In this document: in pieces, positions 1-12,800 of the stretch | How positions within the stretch are numbered: position 1 is the stretch's first letter | Layout of the letters: every line of letters starts with the position of its first letter | Assembly: GCF_023065955.2 (NCBI RefSeq) | Contig: NW_026622997.1 | Coordinates: 20,998,001 to 21,062,000 of the forward strand | Direction of reading: 5' to 3' | DNA from: Ursus arctos | Lineage: Eukaryota > Chordata > Mammalia > Carnivora > Ursidae | Length of the DNA: 64,000 nucleotides | The notes under the pieces: generated by a model | Databases searched by the model: none | The model's input: only the letters and a program-made list of their open reading frames with translations | What the model was told of the DNA's origin: nothing | Made by a program: the position numbers and the translations under genes

Positions 1-3000
1 TAGCAGATGCCATGACCTAACACCGTGACGTAACTAGTCACCAGGCTTCCTCAGTGACACAAACCAAGAAGCAGATATAGAAGAGCGAACAACTCAAAGC
101 ACCCCTCCCCTGAGCTTGCCACCGTACAGCCCGGTAAGCCCTGCCTCAGGGCCCTGTGACAAAGCCCGGGTTGAGATACAGGGGCTAAGATTTCTGTCTG
201 TCTGTCTTTCCGTTTTTGAACCTCCTATCTCAACACCAATCTTTCTCTGAGACATATTTGATGATATCGTCTCTTCCATGAGCCAGTTTCAAGCCTTTAT
301 CACTAGACAGTATGTTTATAAATAGATCATCGTACTCAGCAGGTCGATCTATGATATGGCCTAGGACAGAAGCCAAAGACTATTTAGCCTGCACTCAACA
401 AACCAACCATCAAAAAACTGTACAGTTTCTTTTTCTCCCTATCATTTTTTTCCTCTTGAATGAAGGGTTTTAAAACTCAGTGAGCCTGGAGCCCAAGGCC
501 AAGATACCCAAGAGGGAGGTGTTTTAGGAAGAGAGAAAGGACCACATTTATTATGGCATAGCATGTTCTCTCTTTGTTAGTTTATTCTTTATCTGGTATG
601 TAACTATGAAATATGCTTAGACTTATTTATGTCCCGAGAATGGAAAAGAGAGGGGGTCAGTAGTAGAGGCTGGACGGCATTGATGTGATAAACAGTCAGT
701 ATGCATGCACACCCAGGTGCCTAATGCACTAAATTGAAGGGAAGTAAATCCTTTGGGAAAAACAAAAAACAACTTTTAATCCCAGAGGGACTAATCTCAA
801 TGACTCTTCACCAGCCCCTTAATTGCTCTGCTACCACTGACTCTATGAAAAGAGAAGTGCCTCATTCTTAGTCTGAACCTTTGAGAAGAACATGTTATCA
901 TCGACAGATACTAGGTTTGCTTCTACTCTTAATGCCAATGAATTGGGCTTTAGATCACTATTTAGAGATCTGAAAATACATCATCCTAGTCTATGACTGG
1001 GACGATGCAGGTCAGTCGATATATGCAAGTACAGAGTCCTGGACTGCTGAGCTCCCAACGGTCATCCAGCCATTAGGAACAGGAGCAATAATGCCAGTAA
1101 CACTTCTGTGCTGGTGGAAGTGTAGGGAAAGGACAGCTACCAGAGTTTAACCAATGGGAAGGCAATGAATGGAGCTGGGACACGGGGAGGAAGGAGTCAC
1201 GACTTAAAAGGCACACTCCTCAATCAGGAATACGGGGTGCTTCTGTCAGGCAGAAAACTTCCACTTCTTCCCGGTCATGTTAGTTTGATTTTGCCAAAGC
1301 AGAAGCACAAGCATCAGTCAGCAGCACCGCTAACAACCAGTCAAGCTGCCCCATGCCAAGGCCAATCAGTCAAAACCTTTATCCCAGTGTTTGTGGAGGA
1401 GCTTCGTCTGAAACCACATGAGAGGGAAGAGAATCTTCAAATAGGACCACCAGGGGGACGACCACCAGGCAGACAGGCTTATGATCGGGAGGCCACCTAG
1501 CGGTAGAGGTGAATTCCATGAAGGCTATCAGGCCACCCGAGTTTTGGCACAGAGTCAGAACACACCAGAGGGGAGCCCCACTTGTGCAGGGAATTGGGTA
1601 AAGGGTGGGGAGGGGGAAACACTACTTTGAAATAGATAAAATCAACACTGGGGAACAAGGCTTGATCTGGAAGACAAATGAATAACTCATGTTAATACCA
1701 TGAGCAAGGCCACCAGTGACTAATTGGTTTGGCTAAGAGGACTGGAGTAATTAACAAACACCAAATACTCATCGATTATTCAGGGCTTTAATATAAATAT
1801 GATAAGAACATGGTGACTGAATAAAATTAGAAATCTGTGATGTGGGACGTTGATGATTAAACTGATACCACTTGGATACTCTGCCGTTAGACAACAGAGA
1901 CATCTAGAATTCTGGAATCTCATGTAAAGAAAGGAGGTGCTTACAACAGGTGTTCCTGCACCGGGGGTTTGGAGCCCACACCCTCCTGTCACACCCTGTA
2001 TCCATTCAGGCTCCCAAAAATTCCTCACAGGAGACTTGTTGCTCAGGCACGTCGTAAAATGGCCCATTAACGTGATCCTGATGTCTGAACATCACTTTGG
2101 AATATCTTTTGGGATTCCTCCCAACTTGGTGAGCAAGGAGCGGAGTGGACTGCAGCCTGATTTCTAGCTATGGTCCAGCCTGTGGGGCAGCGTCCAAAGC
2201 CCCAGCACCTAACCTGCGCCCCTAATCTCACTGATGTTCTTCTCTGCTGTTGTTCTATAGTCTTTATATGAAATACATCACACTTGTTTTCCCATCTAGC
2301 CTTTTCTTCATACTTCATTTTTATAATTGAAAAGAGGGGGTCCTTGGGGTTAAAAATCCAGAGAGATACAAAGGTCAACATCTTTATTCCTGCAATTGGA
2401 ATCCCCAATTTGATGTGCCAGAGATGTGACTGACATTCTCCAGCCATGCTCACATTTTTCTCCGACAGGCTGACTCAAAGATAGAGTGCAAAAGTCAGTG
2501 TTTCAGGGGAGCGCTCTCCCTACACCGTGTCAGGCAGAGGCTCCCGGAGGTCCTCCCTGGTTCGAAGTAGGGACCCTTAGGCATTCAAAGAACTCCTGAT
2601 CGGGAAAGTGAGATTGTCAGTCCAAAAACAAACTTTCTCAGGTGCTCCTGAATGTAGCCTCAACTGTATTTCCCTGTCAAATAGTTCTGGTCCCAGAAAT
2701 GGTGCCTTGTGCTTTGTAGTAGAGGAACTTTCCTGTCCTGCTTCTAGTCGCCAGGCAAAAGCTTAGCGACAACAGACCGAGAGATGGAAGGGAAACTGCA
2801 GATTTATAAAACAGCCATCAAGGAAAGAATGTAGTGTGGATTTTATTGAATGCATGTAAGTGTGTATGAAGAAATAAAGTCTTACCTTTTAGATACAGAG
2901 GGGAAGAATTTTAATACAAGCACTGAAAACTTTCTGGAAAGAGGGATCTAGAAATAATGCTTTAAGGAGAATCTCTTCCTTAAAAACCTGAGACAGTCTG

Positions 3001-3721
3001 GTGTGAAAGTCAAGCAAAGAACCTATAAAGCCCTTCTTCGTAGGATCATTTTTGTAAAAGCTACCTGGGCTTACTAAGTAAGCCTCTTTAGTGGTATAAT
3101 TTCCAACTGAGTTTTTAGCAAAATATTGTGACCTTTATGTCTCCATTAGATTCCATTTGAAAGTCCCGGGTTCATACTCTGTTGGGGATTTTTGTGCTCT
3201 GAAGGATTCAAAAATGACAAACTCAGTAACGGGAAATTTGAAGAGGAATTCCACCACGATCTTTCTGTACTTGAGGACTGTGGAAACTAACGTTAGCATA
3301 ACTGACTTGGGAACCAGGGGTCTCAAAACAGGGACCATTCACTTCCTAGTTATATTTGAGGGAGCAGACCAGGTCCTGGAATATTTTCATTAGTCCTTCC
3401 CTCAATGGCATCTGTAAGAAATTAGCAGTTCTGGGACTCCTGGACGGCTTAGTCTGTTAAGCATCTGCCTTTGGCTCAGGTCACGATCCCGGGGTCCTGG
3501 GATGGAGCCCCACGTCCCTACTCAGCAGGGAGTCTGCTTCTCCTTCTGCGCCCCCTCCACCCCGCTCATGCTCTTTCTCACACAAATAAATAGAATCTTA
3601 AAAAAAAAAAAAAAAAGGGAATTCACAACTTTATGTGTCTTAATTTCAGAATGACCCCCTCTCTTTATGCAAGTGAGACAGGAACTGCCAAAGACGGAGG
3701 GATCTGGAGGTAAAGTCTTAC
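1..3721 (-). other. KIF13A: KIF13A intron (partial, gene 3' side)
   Basis: This is intron downstream of the last exon seen here. Apart from the CAN-SINE at 3433-3616 and a few TCTG units near 195-212 I recognise nothing. The ATG-initiated frames in it are short, have no family resemblance, and overlap on both strands. Confidence 0.7.
3433..3616 (+). repeat. CAN-SINE, antisense to KIF13A
   Basis: A tRNA-Lys-derived carnivore SINE: the head 'ggactcctggacggctta' is a mutated form of the standard head, followed by 'ctcaggtcacgatcccggg', a CT-rich body and a terminal A16. It lies 105 bases inside the intron from the donor of exon 3722-3888 and is in antisense to the gene. Confidence 0.93.
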
Positions 3722-3888
3722 CGTTACTATTCAGGGTTTTCATGATAACTTCCATCTGTGCAAATTCGTAGTTATAGTCTGGTTCTGAGGAAGCTTCACT
3801 GGCTGCGTCCAGGTCATGCTCTGGTGGGCCTGCCTCCTTTTCAAAGTCTTTCAACCAATCTCGCCGTTTCCTCTTAGGTAAATTAATT
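3722..3888 (-). CDS. KIF13A: KIF13A exon (about residues 540-596), after the FHA domain
   Basis: A 167-base exon completing arginine, then [40 protein letters not shown], and [15 protein letters not shown], ending with one base of the next codon. The basic KRKRRDW segment is followed by an acidic Ser/Glu-rich stretch. The acceptor is 'ggaaaaccccacag' and the donor GTAAGA. The next KIF13A exon was not found between 1 and 3721. Confidence 0.96.
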
Positions 3889-6800
3889 CTGTGGGGTTTT
3901 CCATCGTTAGAGAAAATTGACTTGTTTCGTACTCGGATAACAGAAAAAAAAAATGTTTATGAAAATATTAGGGAACACGAAGATGTTACCTAAAAAAGTG
4001 GTTATTTCCCCACAGGATCCGATCGCCGTGCCACAGCTGGGTGGTGCTGCACACGAGTGCGCCATTTACACAGGACCTGAAGGAACACCAGGGAATACGT
4101 CAGCTCCATGGGAAAGAGCGCAACACCCAGCCCCAGCGGCCAAAGAGATAAATGGGGCATTTTCTCTTAACAGACATATTCTGCTAATTCCTTAAGAAGG
4201 AATCATAGAATTGTAACCACTATCAAAACACGTGATTGAAGCCATGATGATCAAGGGCCGCCAATACCCCTCAAAGACAGACAACTAGGCATGATGCGAT
4301 CCTGATGGAAATACACACAAGAATGCCTATGGAATACTCTTGTCCAAATATGGGCTGAACCTGTTCAAGCTTTTATATCTAAACACCAATTCAGGAAATG
4401 CAGAAGGCGGTGGAAGATGCTACATGATGGCATGGGATGCACTGAGCAAAATGCTGACTGTGGGAAACCACCAGGTGTCTTCAACAAATAAAATGCAAGG
4501 AAAAGGGGGTGGGGAGGAATAGAGGGAGGAGGAATCTGTAGGCTAAAAGAGATGTAACAGCCAATGACAATGGTTAAATCTTACTTGATCCTGATTTCAA
4601 GAAACAGCTGAAAAGGAACATTTGTGATGCCACTGGGGAAATCTGAACACTGGCTCAATATATGAAGATTAGTAAGGAATTATTTCTAATTACTTTAGGT
4701 GTAATGGTATTGAAGCAATGTTCAAGAATACTTAATCTTTTAGACACACAAGCTGAGATATTTATGGATACAAAGTTATGTATGGAATTTGCTTTAAAAT
4801 AACCCAGGAGGGAGGGAGGGGGAGATGTGGAGGGCATATAAATAAAAACAAAACTGTCTGTGAAGTGTTCATTTCTGAAGCTGGATGATGGATATATGGG
4901 GGTTTATTACACTCTTCTTTCTACTTCACACGTTTGAAGTTCTCCATCATAAAAACTTGGGGGAAAACATAAAAAGAATACCAGGTTTAAATTCTAAATA
5001 GCTATAACCAAACTGTAAAAAGACAAACAATCAGAGATGGGGAAACCACTCTGAGTCCTTGCTATACTGCCTGTATCAGGCCGTAGCTGGCGTGCACGGT
5101 GTCTCCGGGCGTGTGCTGGCCTATGCATCTGTGATTTATCTCAAGCAAATCCTGGAGCCCAACCCTTCCCTACCCTGCAGCTTTGCTGCTACAAGGGGCT
5201 ATGAATTCAGGGGCTGTGAACAACTCACTGTAACAGATCTCACAGGATTTCCTGCCAATTGGAAGATCTCATCAACGGGTTCTTTAACAAAGTTAAAGCC
5301 CTGTCACTATGACTTTTCTTAGGGGGGAGAGGAAAAGTCCTCCAGAATTTTTAGTGCCGATAAATGTAGTCTCCTTATAAATGTCCCCTTCATTTAAAAA
5401 AAAGAGATTCTGCTGGTATTAAAAAAAAATCAGGAGGATAATTAACTAAAGTTTAATTTGCTAAAGAACTGTCAGGTGAAGTTTGATGGAGAAAAATAAT
5501 GATTATTCTTGAGTTTTAGTTTTTCGGTAAGTTACTTTTTCTCATAGAATCTCATTATCTGGCTACTAATCTTTACAGGACTCTCCAGCTCAGTTACAGA
5601 ATAAGAACTCGCCCATGAAACTCACCCTCTGTGGTAATAATATTTCAAGTTTAAGGACTACATTTTTATTGATAAAAATACCCTGGAAATGCCATCTCTG
5701 ATGTTTTTCATCTGTCATACATAAATATGATAAAACTTCGGCGTGTATCTTTTACACTAACATGCTGCCTTTATTCTTGCCGATGAAAATGACTCTTAAC
5801 GCTAACTCAAGCTTCAAAGGTCTGTGTCCATCTATCTGGAATTACAGACTAATTCAGTCATCTGCAGAAAGTGGAAAATGAGATCAGAATATATATGTAT
5901 ATCTATATCTATAAAATACACATATTTTTGCCAAAAGGACGATGAGGAGTTGTTTTTTGGGGGGGGAATTTTTAATAGAGTACTTACCTCTTCTACTTAA
6001 AAAACAAACATTCATTAGTCAGTTTTCAAGGAAAATATTTGCCCAGTTTATTAAGGTATCTCAATAATATATCCAGGTGTAAAGATAAATAGATGGATAT
6101 CTAGACATACCTAATATATCTATAATCTATTATCCAGGAATAGCAGTATGAGGAAGAGAAATGTGTCACTCAATGTCCTTTATTACTTTAAACACTGAAT
6201 TATAATTTAAAAATTCAGTTCCTCATTTTCATTAGCCATATTTCGATACCCAAGAGCACCATCTCACTAGTGGCTACTGAAATGGTCTTAGCAGGTATAG
6301 AACCTTCCCATTATCTCAGAAAGTTCTACTGGGTAGTGTTATTCTAGAATAAAACTAAAAACAGTTCCAAAAAAATAAGAGAGGAATATAATAAGCTTTG
6401 CCTTTTTTCTTTATTGCTAACTTTTGTGATCATTTGTATCTTTAGGGACCCTTCTATGGGGGTGTGTGTGCATGCATACACATGTGCGTGTGCACGCACA
6501 CACACACGCACACACACACACACACACACACTTCTTAACACACATATAAACATCACTTTGCCATTTATAGTACGCTCTTATACAATAATATAAAGGAACA
6601 GTTATGGAAATTGCCTGCTTTGGTAATGTACCCAAGCCAAGAAATTAACATGAAAAAGTAATTTTTATGCTTTACATATTTACATATGTAAATTTACATA
6701 TGCCTGGGGTTCTTGTCAAGAAGCAAATACAAAATGTGTTTGCAACAATTTATGTCCTCTCACCCAGGCCACGAGACTGCTACAGAGAACCTCGTGCTGA

Positions 6801-9800
6801 AGGAATCACTCGCTGCTCTAGGAAGCAAAGTTGTCAGCAGATAAGACCAACAGGTGGGCTGAAGCCCCAACTTCAGAGATAGAATTTTCAAACAAAGACC
6901 ATAAAATAAGTAAAAATCTAATTATTAAAGGCACAAGAGTGGAGTACAAACAAGACTCTACCAATACAGACCAGGCCTACTGAAAAAAGAACTTTCTAAA
7001 TTTCTACAAATGAAAAACAGAGACACTGAAATAAAAACTCCATACAATGGTAAGCAGCAGGTAAGACGTGACTAGAGAATGCGTGGACTCAAAGACACAT
7101 CTGAAGACACAGTGACTCTCTCTTAACCCCATGTCCCTCTCTCGCTCTGTCTTCAATCCCATGACCGTCTTCACCACCATGATTCTCAACCCTCTTCCCC
7201 ACCTTCCATTCTCTCCTCCTTGCATTTGTTCCTTCTATACCTACAACTCCATGGTTCCTAAACATCCCAAGGTTGCTAGTGTCTTCCTAACTGCTACATC
7301 CAACAGAAGTTTTTTAACCTCTATTTTGACCTTTTCTTCCTTACAATTTTCTCCTCCCTTGGCTTCCATCATTGTATCTTTGCGTCTATGACTCCCTTGT
7401 CTCCAGGCTCCTCAGACCATCCCTAAAACACGGGTTTACTCCTTCCACTATACACTCTGGATTCACTTTTAAGAGAGACAACACAACTAATGGCCGATTC
7501 TATATCGTGAGTGTAACTTACATTCCTAAGTCCAATGTCCAACTGGACGCATCCACACTAATACTCCAAGGACACTACAACTTCACAGGATCCCAACCTG
7601 AATCCATTACCACTCATAACCCGTCATCCTCCAAGCCTGTCCTTCCTCTTGTATTCCTATTTCGGCTTAGGATCTCCACTGTTTATCTAGTCTCCCAAGA
7701 CAGAACCCTGTAACTGTTGCTGACTTCACCTTCTCTTTTACTGACTCCCCATACTGTCCCCAAGCACATCACTAAAGCCGGCTGACTCTCAAATCATTCT
7801 CAAATACATTTTGTTCTTCACTTCTTCTGCCACTTGCTGTGTTCCCATGACAATATCATAATAATATCCTAACAGAGCTCTCTTCCTCCAGTCCTGCAAC
7901 CCCACACATTTCCATAGTGATCAGATCTGCAGGAAGCAGCACTTATCATCCCATATAATCACCGTTGCTTCTATACATTCTCCTCTACCAGGCTTTGAGT
8001 CCCTACACTTGGGCATTCCCTGCACAGAGCCTGAAGCAAAGAATCCTGCATAAACGCACTGCTACCCCTGGGGGTAGGAAAGGAGGAGACTGAGCAGGGT
8101 GAGGCAAAGAGCAGAAACAAAAAACGTGGCACCGGAACTGGATGTGAGGAAATTTGCTGATTAAAGTTATTTTTAGATATGGTGTGAAAAGAGAGTATGA
8201 TCCAATCATATTGTACACTTTAAATATATGCAATTTTGTTAATTAAAAACCAGAGTATTAAAAAAATCCAGAGATTCTAATACAGGGAATACAGCATAAG
8301 GGAGAAGGCAACTTGAACTTGGAATAAGTAAAACTTAAGGAACAGCATCATTTCACTGTTAGATATCTTAACAATTGTATCACTGTAACACAAGACCTAT
8401 AAGCTTTCATGAATCATGTATGCCATTATTGATAGTCTCAGTCTGTTATCACTTAGAAATTGATATGGCCAATATTAATAGAATAATTTGAAATGAGTGT
8501 AAGGTTTTCCTTTAAAATGAGTATTCTGGTCACAATGTTTGTGTGTTAATGAATATCGTGATAGGACTTTGTATAAACTTTATACTTGATTGTGAAGTAG
8601 TTTAAGACAGTATTTAACAGAAATTCAAAAGTAAATATACTATCCTGTCAGTTCTCAAATTTTTACATATTATAGCCTGGTTTAGGAATTTTTCATACAA
8701 TGGAGTTATCTGATTAACTGCTTTCTATACAATGTATTACACTGAGTAACAACTAACTTTATTCGTTATTTTTATGTATCAGGGGCGCCTGGGTGGCTCC
8801 ATCAGTTAAGCGTCTGCCTATGGCTCAGGTCATGACCCCAGGACCCTGGAATCAAGCCCTGCATTGGGCTCCCAGGTCAGTGGGGAGTCTGCTTCTCCCC
8901 CTCCCTCTGCTCCTCCCTCTCTCCCCCTGCCTTCTCTCTCTCAAATAAATAAATAAAATCTTAAAAAATAAATATTTGTACGTGTCAGGCCCTGAGCCAA
9001 GTGATTTCTGTTTTCCTATTTTTAGCCCTATGTTTCACATGAGGAAACTGAAGTTGAGACAGAAGTGTCTTATCTAAGATAACCCAGCCAGTCCAGGCAG
9101 AATAAGCCACCCCAAGGCTGGTACTCTAAATACAGCTCCCTACAATCGGAAAGAATGACCCCAAAAACCCAGTGAAGTCTTAACTCTGATATAACTGAGC
9201 CAACAGACAGGAAGGGGCAGCCTCCTCCTTCTGAAAACCAGGCTCACAGCTACGTGAAGTGGACTTTCACTTCTCTTACCTTGCATTTTCTTTCGGAGTA
9301 AGAGTAACATCGCCATCAGATGCAATATCTATCTCACAGTGCTCCGGCTGAATTCCTATCCCGAACAGCTGGATGTCCTGTGAGGTGTCTGCACCCACCC
9401 TGGTATGGTCCTAGTAACAGATCGTGAAAGAAAGGGAAAGTAACTCAACACATACTTATCACCATCAATGAATAACCCAACAGTATCTGCATGACAACAT
9501 CAAACGAATCAGATGGGAGAGGCAAGATAGCTGGAGCATTACAGGTCAAAAGCATACCTTAGTACACTACATTTTAAAAATATTTAAACACTATGAAAAA
9601 AAACACACCAAACAACAGTGATTAGATATTATTTTACAATATAAGGAAACTGGACTTGGCAGGAGACTATCTTGAGTTCCATATTAACTTGACAGCTTAC
9701 TATTTATGTGACCATGGGCAAGCCACTTCACAGTCTGAGCCTTTATTGGTTTCTTTCTTTCTTTCTCTTTTCCTTCCTTCCTTCCTTCCTTCCTTCCTTC

Positions 9801-12800
9801 CTTCCTTCCTTCCTTCCTTCCCTCCCTCCCTCCCTCCCTCCTTTCCCTTCCTACCTTCCTTCCTTCTCTCCTTCCTTCCTTTTCTTTTTTTTTGGAAAAC
9901 CAGGACAATATCATCAATTTGATCTATTTAGTAGGACTCTTTCAAGGATCACCTGAGTTGATGAAAATAGCTATATAAATTCAAGAACCACTAATAGTAG
10001 TTTCATGGAAAATCGTATGATAAAAGTGGGGCCCCTGGGTCGTTCAGCTGGTTAAGCGTCTCCTTTTGGCTCAGGTCATGATCTCAGGGTCCTGGGATGG
10101 AGCCCTGTGTCAGGCTCCCTGCTCATCGGGGAGTCTGCCTCTCCCTCTGACCCTCCCCCTGCTCATGCTCTCTCTGTCTTGCTCTCAAATAAATAAAACC
10201 TTAAAAAAATAAAAATAAAATGATAAAAGTAGTTGAGTTTTGAATACCAATATTACAGAGTACTGAAGGCTGAGGGTTACAGAATGTACAGATGACCATG
10301 ACTTCAAGTACCTCAAACCCCAGACATATGAGGACTGTCACTCCCACGATGCGGTCCACTGCTTATCCCTTTGTGTTTTCTATCGCTCTAAAAATCATTG
10401 AGTCACCATGACAGTAATATTTCCCTATTCAACAGAAAGACTTGGTCTTTCAAAATTAGGACTTTGGACACAATTCCTTATGCCTTAATCGTGTCCTAAA
10501 TGAACAGATCTTAATTCCATGAGTGGACTTTCAGTAAGTCAAGGGCTATTTGCGCCAGATTTATGCCTCTGGAAAAAGGAGAATAAAAAGGGTAATGGAA
10601 AACTGAGGCTCCTTTCTTCGATTCTAGCTTATTTCCCATTGCCTTCTTCTGTTCACTCAAGGCAGATCAGAATCCTTAACTAGGCACCTGTTTAACTGTT
10701 GGCAAGTGGGCAGTACCTCTGCATTTAGAGATTCAGGTGTGTGGACAGTTCGATAAGCTGCCTTCAAGTCCCCAGGTCTCCAATCCTTGAGAGTTATTTA
10801 AATACCACTACATATATGTATATTCTACCATAACTCAGGAATTGTGTGCGTGTATGTGTGTGTGTACATATTAGAAATGCCCTATGTCTTTTGGGGTGCT
10901 CTGTATCAGTATCTATCAGGTACCCAACTTCAAACAGATGTCTTATTTCTCACTTAACAAAATAAGCCAGCATTTCCAAAAGTGTGGTCTGATAGAGAGA
11001 GATAAATACCGTATGATTTCACTTTATGTGGAATCTAAAAAAGACAAACAAGAAACAAAGAAAAAGCAGACACAGACTCATAAATACAGAGAACAAACTG
11101 ATGGTTGCCGGAGGGGAGGTTTTGCTCTCCATGGTAAGCAGACTGCACCATCCATCCTCTTACTTTTCTTCTTCTTCTTTTTTTTAATGATGCAAAGGCA
11201 ATTTATTCATTTTTTTTGGTGGGGGGGATCACTTACTTTTAATATACAAAAACCAAACCCTGGGTACAGGCGCCCAGATTCCAGCGTAAGTTGTACATGA
11301 ATGAATCAGGATTGCGACTGTCTATTTATAGGCTCCCGTACCTTTAAATAATAAACCAGAAGTTCGTTGAGAGCAGGGTCCGCGTTCAGGTTGACTAAGT
11401 AGCACTTGTCGTCCCCCACCTTGATGCCCGACGTCTCCAGGGAAATCCCCATACTTTCGAGTTGTCGCTGTCTCTCCTGGGCACAAAATCAGACAAAAAC
11501 AGGGAACTCTATTTGTTGCTCTAGTCACAAGACGTATCCATGGAAAGTTTCAGTCACTATTTCTGGGGACAATGCCAATGAAATGACACATCACAACCAA
11601 GTTTACCGAGTGTCTAAAACGTGGGACATCTTGAGTCAGTGTTCTCAGGGTGCTGCGGGTGAACCATACACCATCTTCCCTTTAAGGGGTTTACAGTCTA
11701 GGAGGGGGCATAAGACGACATACCTACGTCAGAAGAGGAGAGCCCTGGGCCTCTGGAAAGGAACAATGTCCTATGGGACTTCAAGGAGGGAGACTGTGAT
11801 GGGTTCAGAGACCAGGAAAGGCTTCAGGAAAAGGATACACTTGAGATGTTCCTTGAAGTATAAGAAAAATTTCAAAGGAAGAAATGGGGTGGTAGTAAGG
11901 TGGGAGCAAGGTGTTCTAATGGAAGGCACAGGAGAGATTCTGGGCACACTGCATGGTTCCCGGTGGCAAGAACCCTAGTCATGTGGGGAAGTCACGGGAG
12001 AGATGGGCCTGGAAGAGCAGGTTGGTTCCTTACCGCAGAGGGCCTTGAATTCATTCATTCACTCACTCACTCACTCACTCACTCACTCATTCATTCAATA
12101 TTTAAGTCTTAGGTACTGATCTAGGGCTAGAAATACAACAGCAAAGTCCCTTCATTGGTGAAAACTTATATTCTAGTGGAAAGAAACAGACCACGAGAAA
12201 ATAGACACATAAAATACAGAATTTCCAATGGTGATAAGCGCTGTGAAGAAGCACAAAGCATGTACAAGACATAGGGAGTTGGGGGTATGTGTGGGAGGTG
12301 CGTGTGTCTGCATGTGTGTGAATAATACTATGAGAAACATAAAAGCAGAAGGCTTGACTAGGTCCCGGTTACTGTTTTCAAGCTATCTCTCTGGGGCAGT
12401 CCAGTATTTCCAAGTGGTCAGTGAGATTAAAATGTTCACAAAATGCACAGTGTAGATTCATAAAACTCGCATACACACAAGTGCAGCATTAGTCCTTGTC
12501 TTATATTCGATCTCAAGTAAAGTTCGTGTAGCATTTTCTCACAAGCCCAAAGAATCAAATACAATGAAAAAAACTATGATGTGCTGTCGGTTATAAATTC
12601 TCTGCCAGTCAGGTAGCATGCTTTGCCAGGTGATCCAAAATCACGAAATGGAAAAGCAGGCAACAGGCAGTGTTTCCCGTATAGCATGCCTGTTCCAACC
12701 CAGTGCTCGCCAGCACTTCTAGCAAACACATGGACCAAATGGTAGTGGATGAGAGACAATGATGTCAGCCTCGAACCCTGATCTTTGCAGTCTCCTTTAG

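Larger units (their letters stand above)
4077..9279 (-). other. KIF13A: KIF13A intron, 5.2 kb
   Basis: It holds an old retroelement 3' end (4330-4970), an alternating TG/CA tract (6460-6531), a long L2 3' fragment (about 7110-8000), a CAN-SINE (8782-8970) and a MIR fragment (about 8985-9130). The remainder (4971-6459, 6532-7109, 8001-8781) is AT-rich with nothing I can name. Confidence 0.8.
9411..11341 (-). other. KIF13A: KIF13A intron, 1.9 kb
   Basis: It contains a MIR remnant split by a long CCTT tract (about 9690-10000), a CAN-SINE at 10028-10221 and a small L1 fragment near 10985-11125. A TG-rich patch lies at 10845-10866. The rest shows nothing recognisable. Confidence 0.8.

Noticed and set aside
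1..3721. The next KIF13A exon after LNSN
   Set aside because: The expected DPVQNVVQVLEKQYLEEKR-type segment was not found; it should lie outside the window.
5975..6005. A possible tiny exon in gene sense between 'ttttttaag' and 'gtaagta' near 5985-5995
   Set aside because: Only about eight bases lie between the acceptor-like and donor-like signals, they begin with TAG, and the neighbouring exons join in phase without it.
8782..8970. tRNA genes at the SINE heads
   Set aside because: The A- and B-box-like segments are those of tRNA-Lys-derived SINEs and are followed by CT-rich bodies and A-tails, so they are not functional tRNA genes.
11406..11978. A 190-codon plus-strand frame
   Set aside because: It overlaps the KIF13A exon 11342-11476 on the opposite strand, has no recognisable domain and no splice or promoter context. 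A chance frame.
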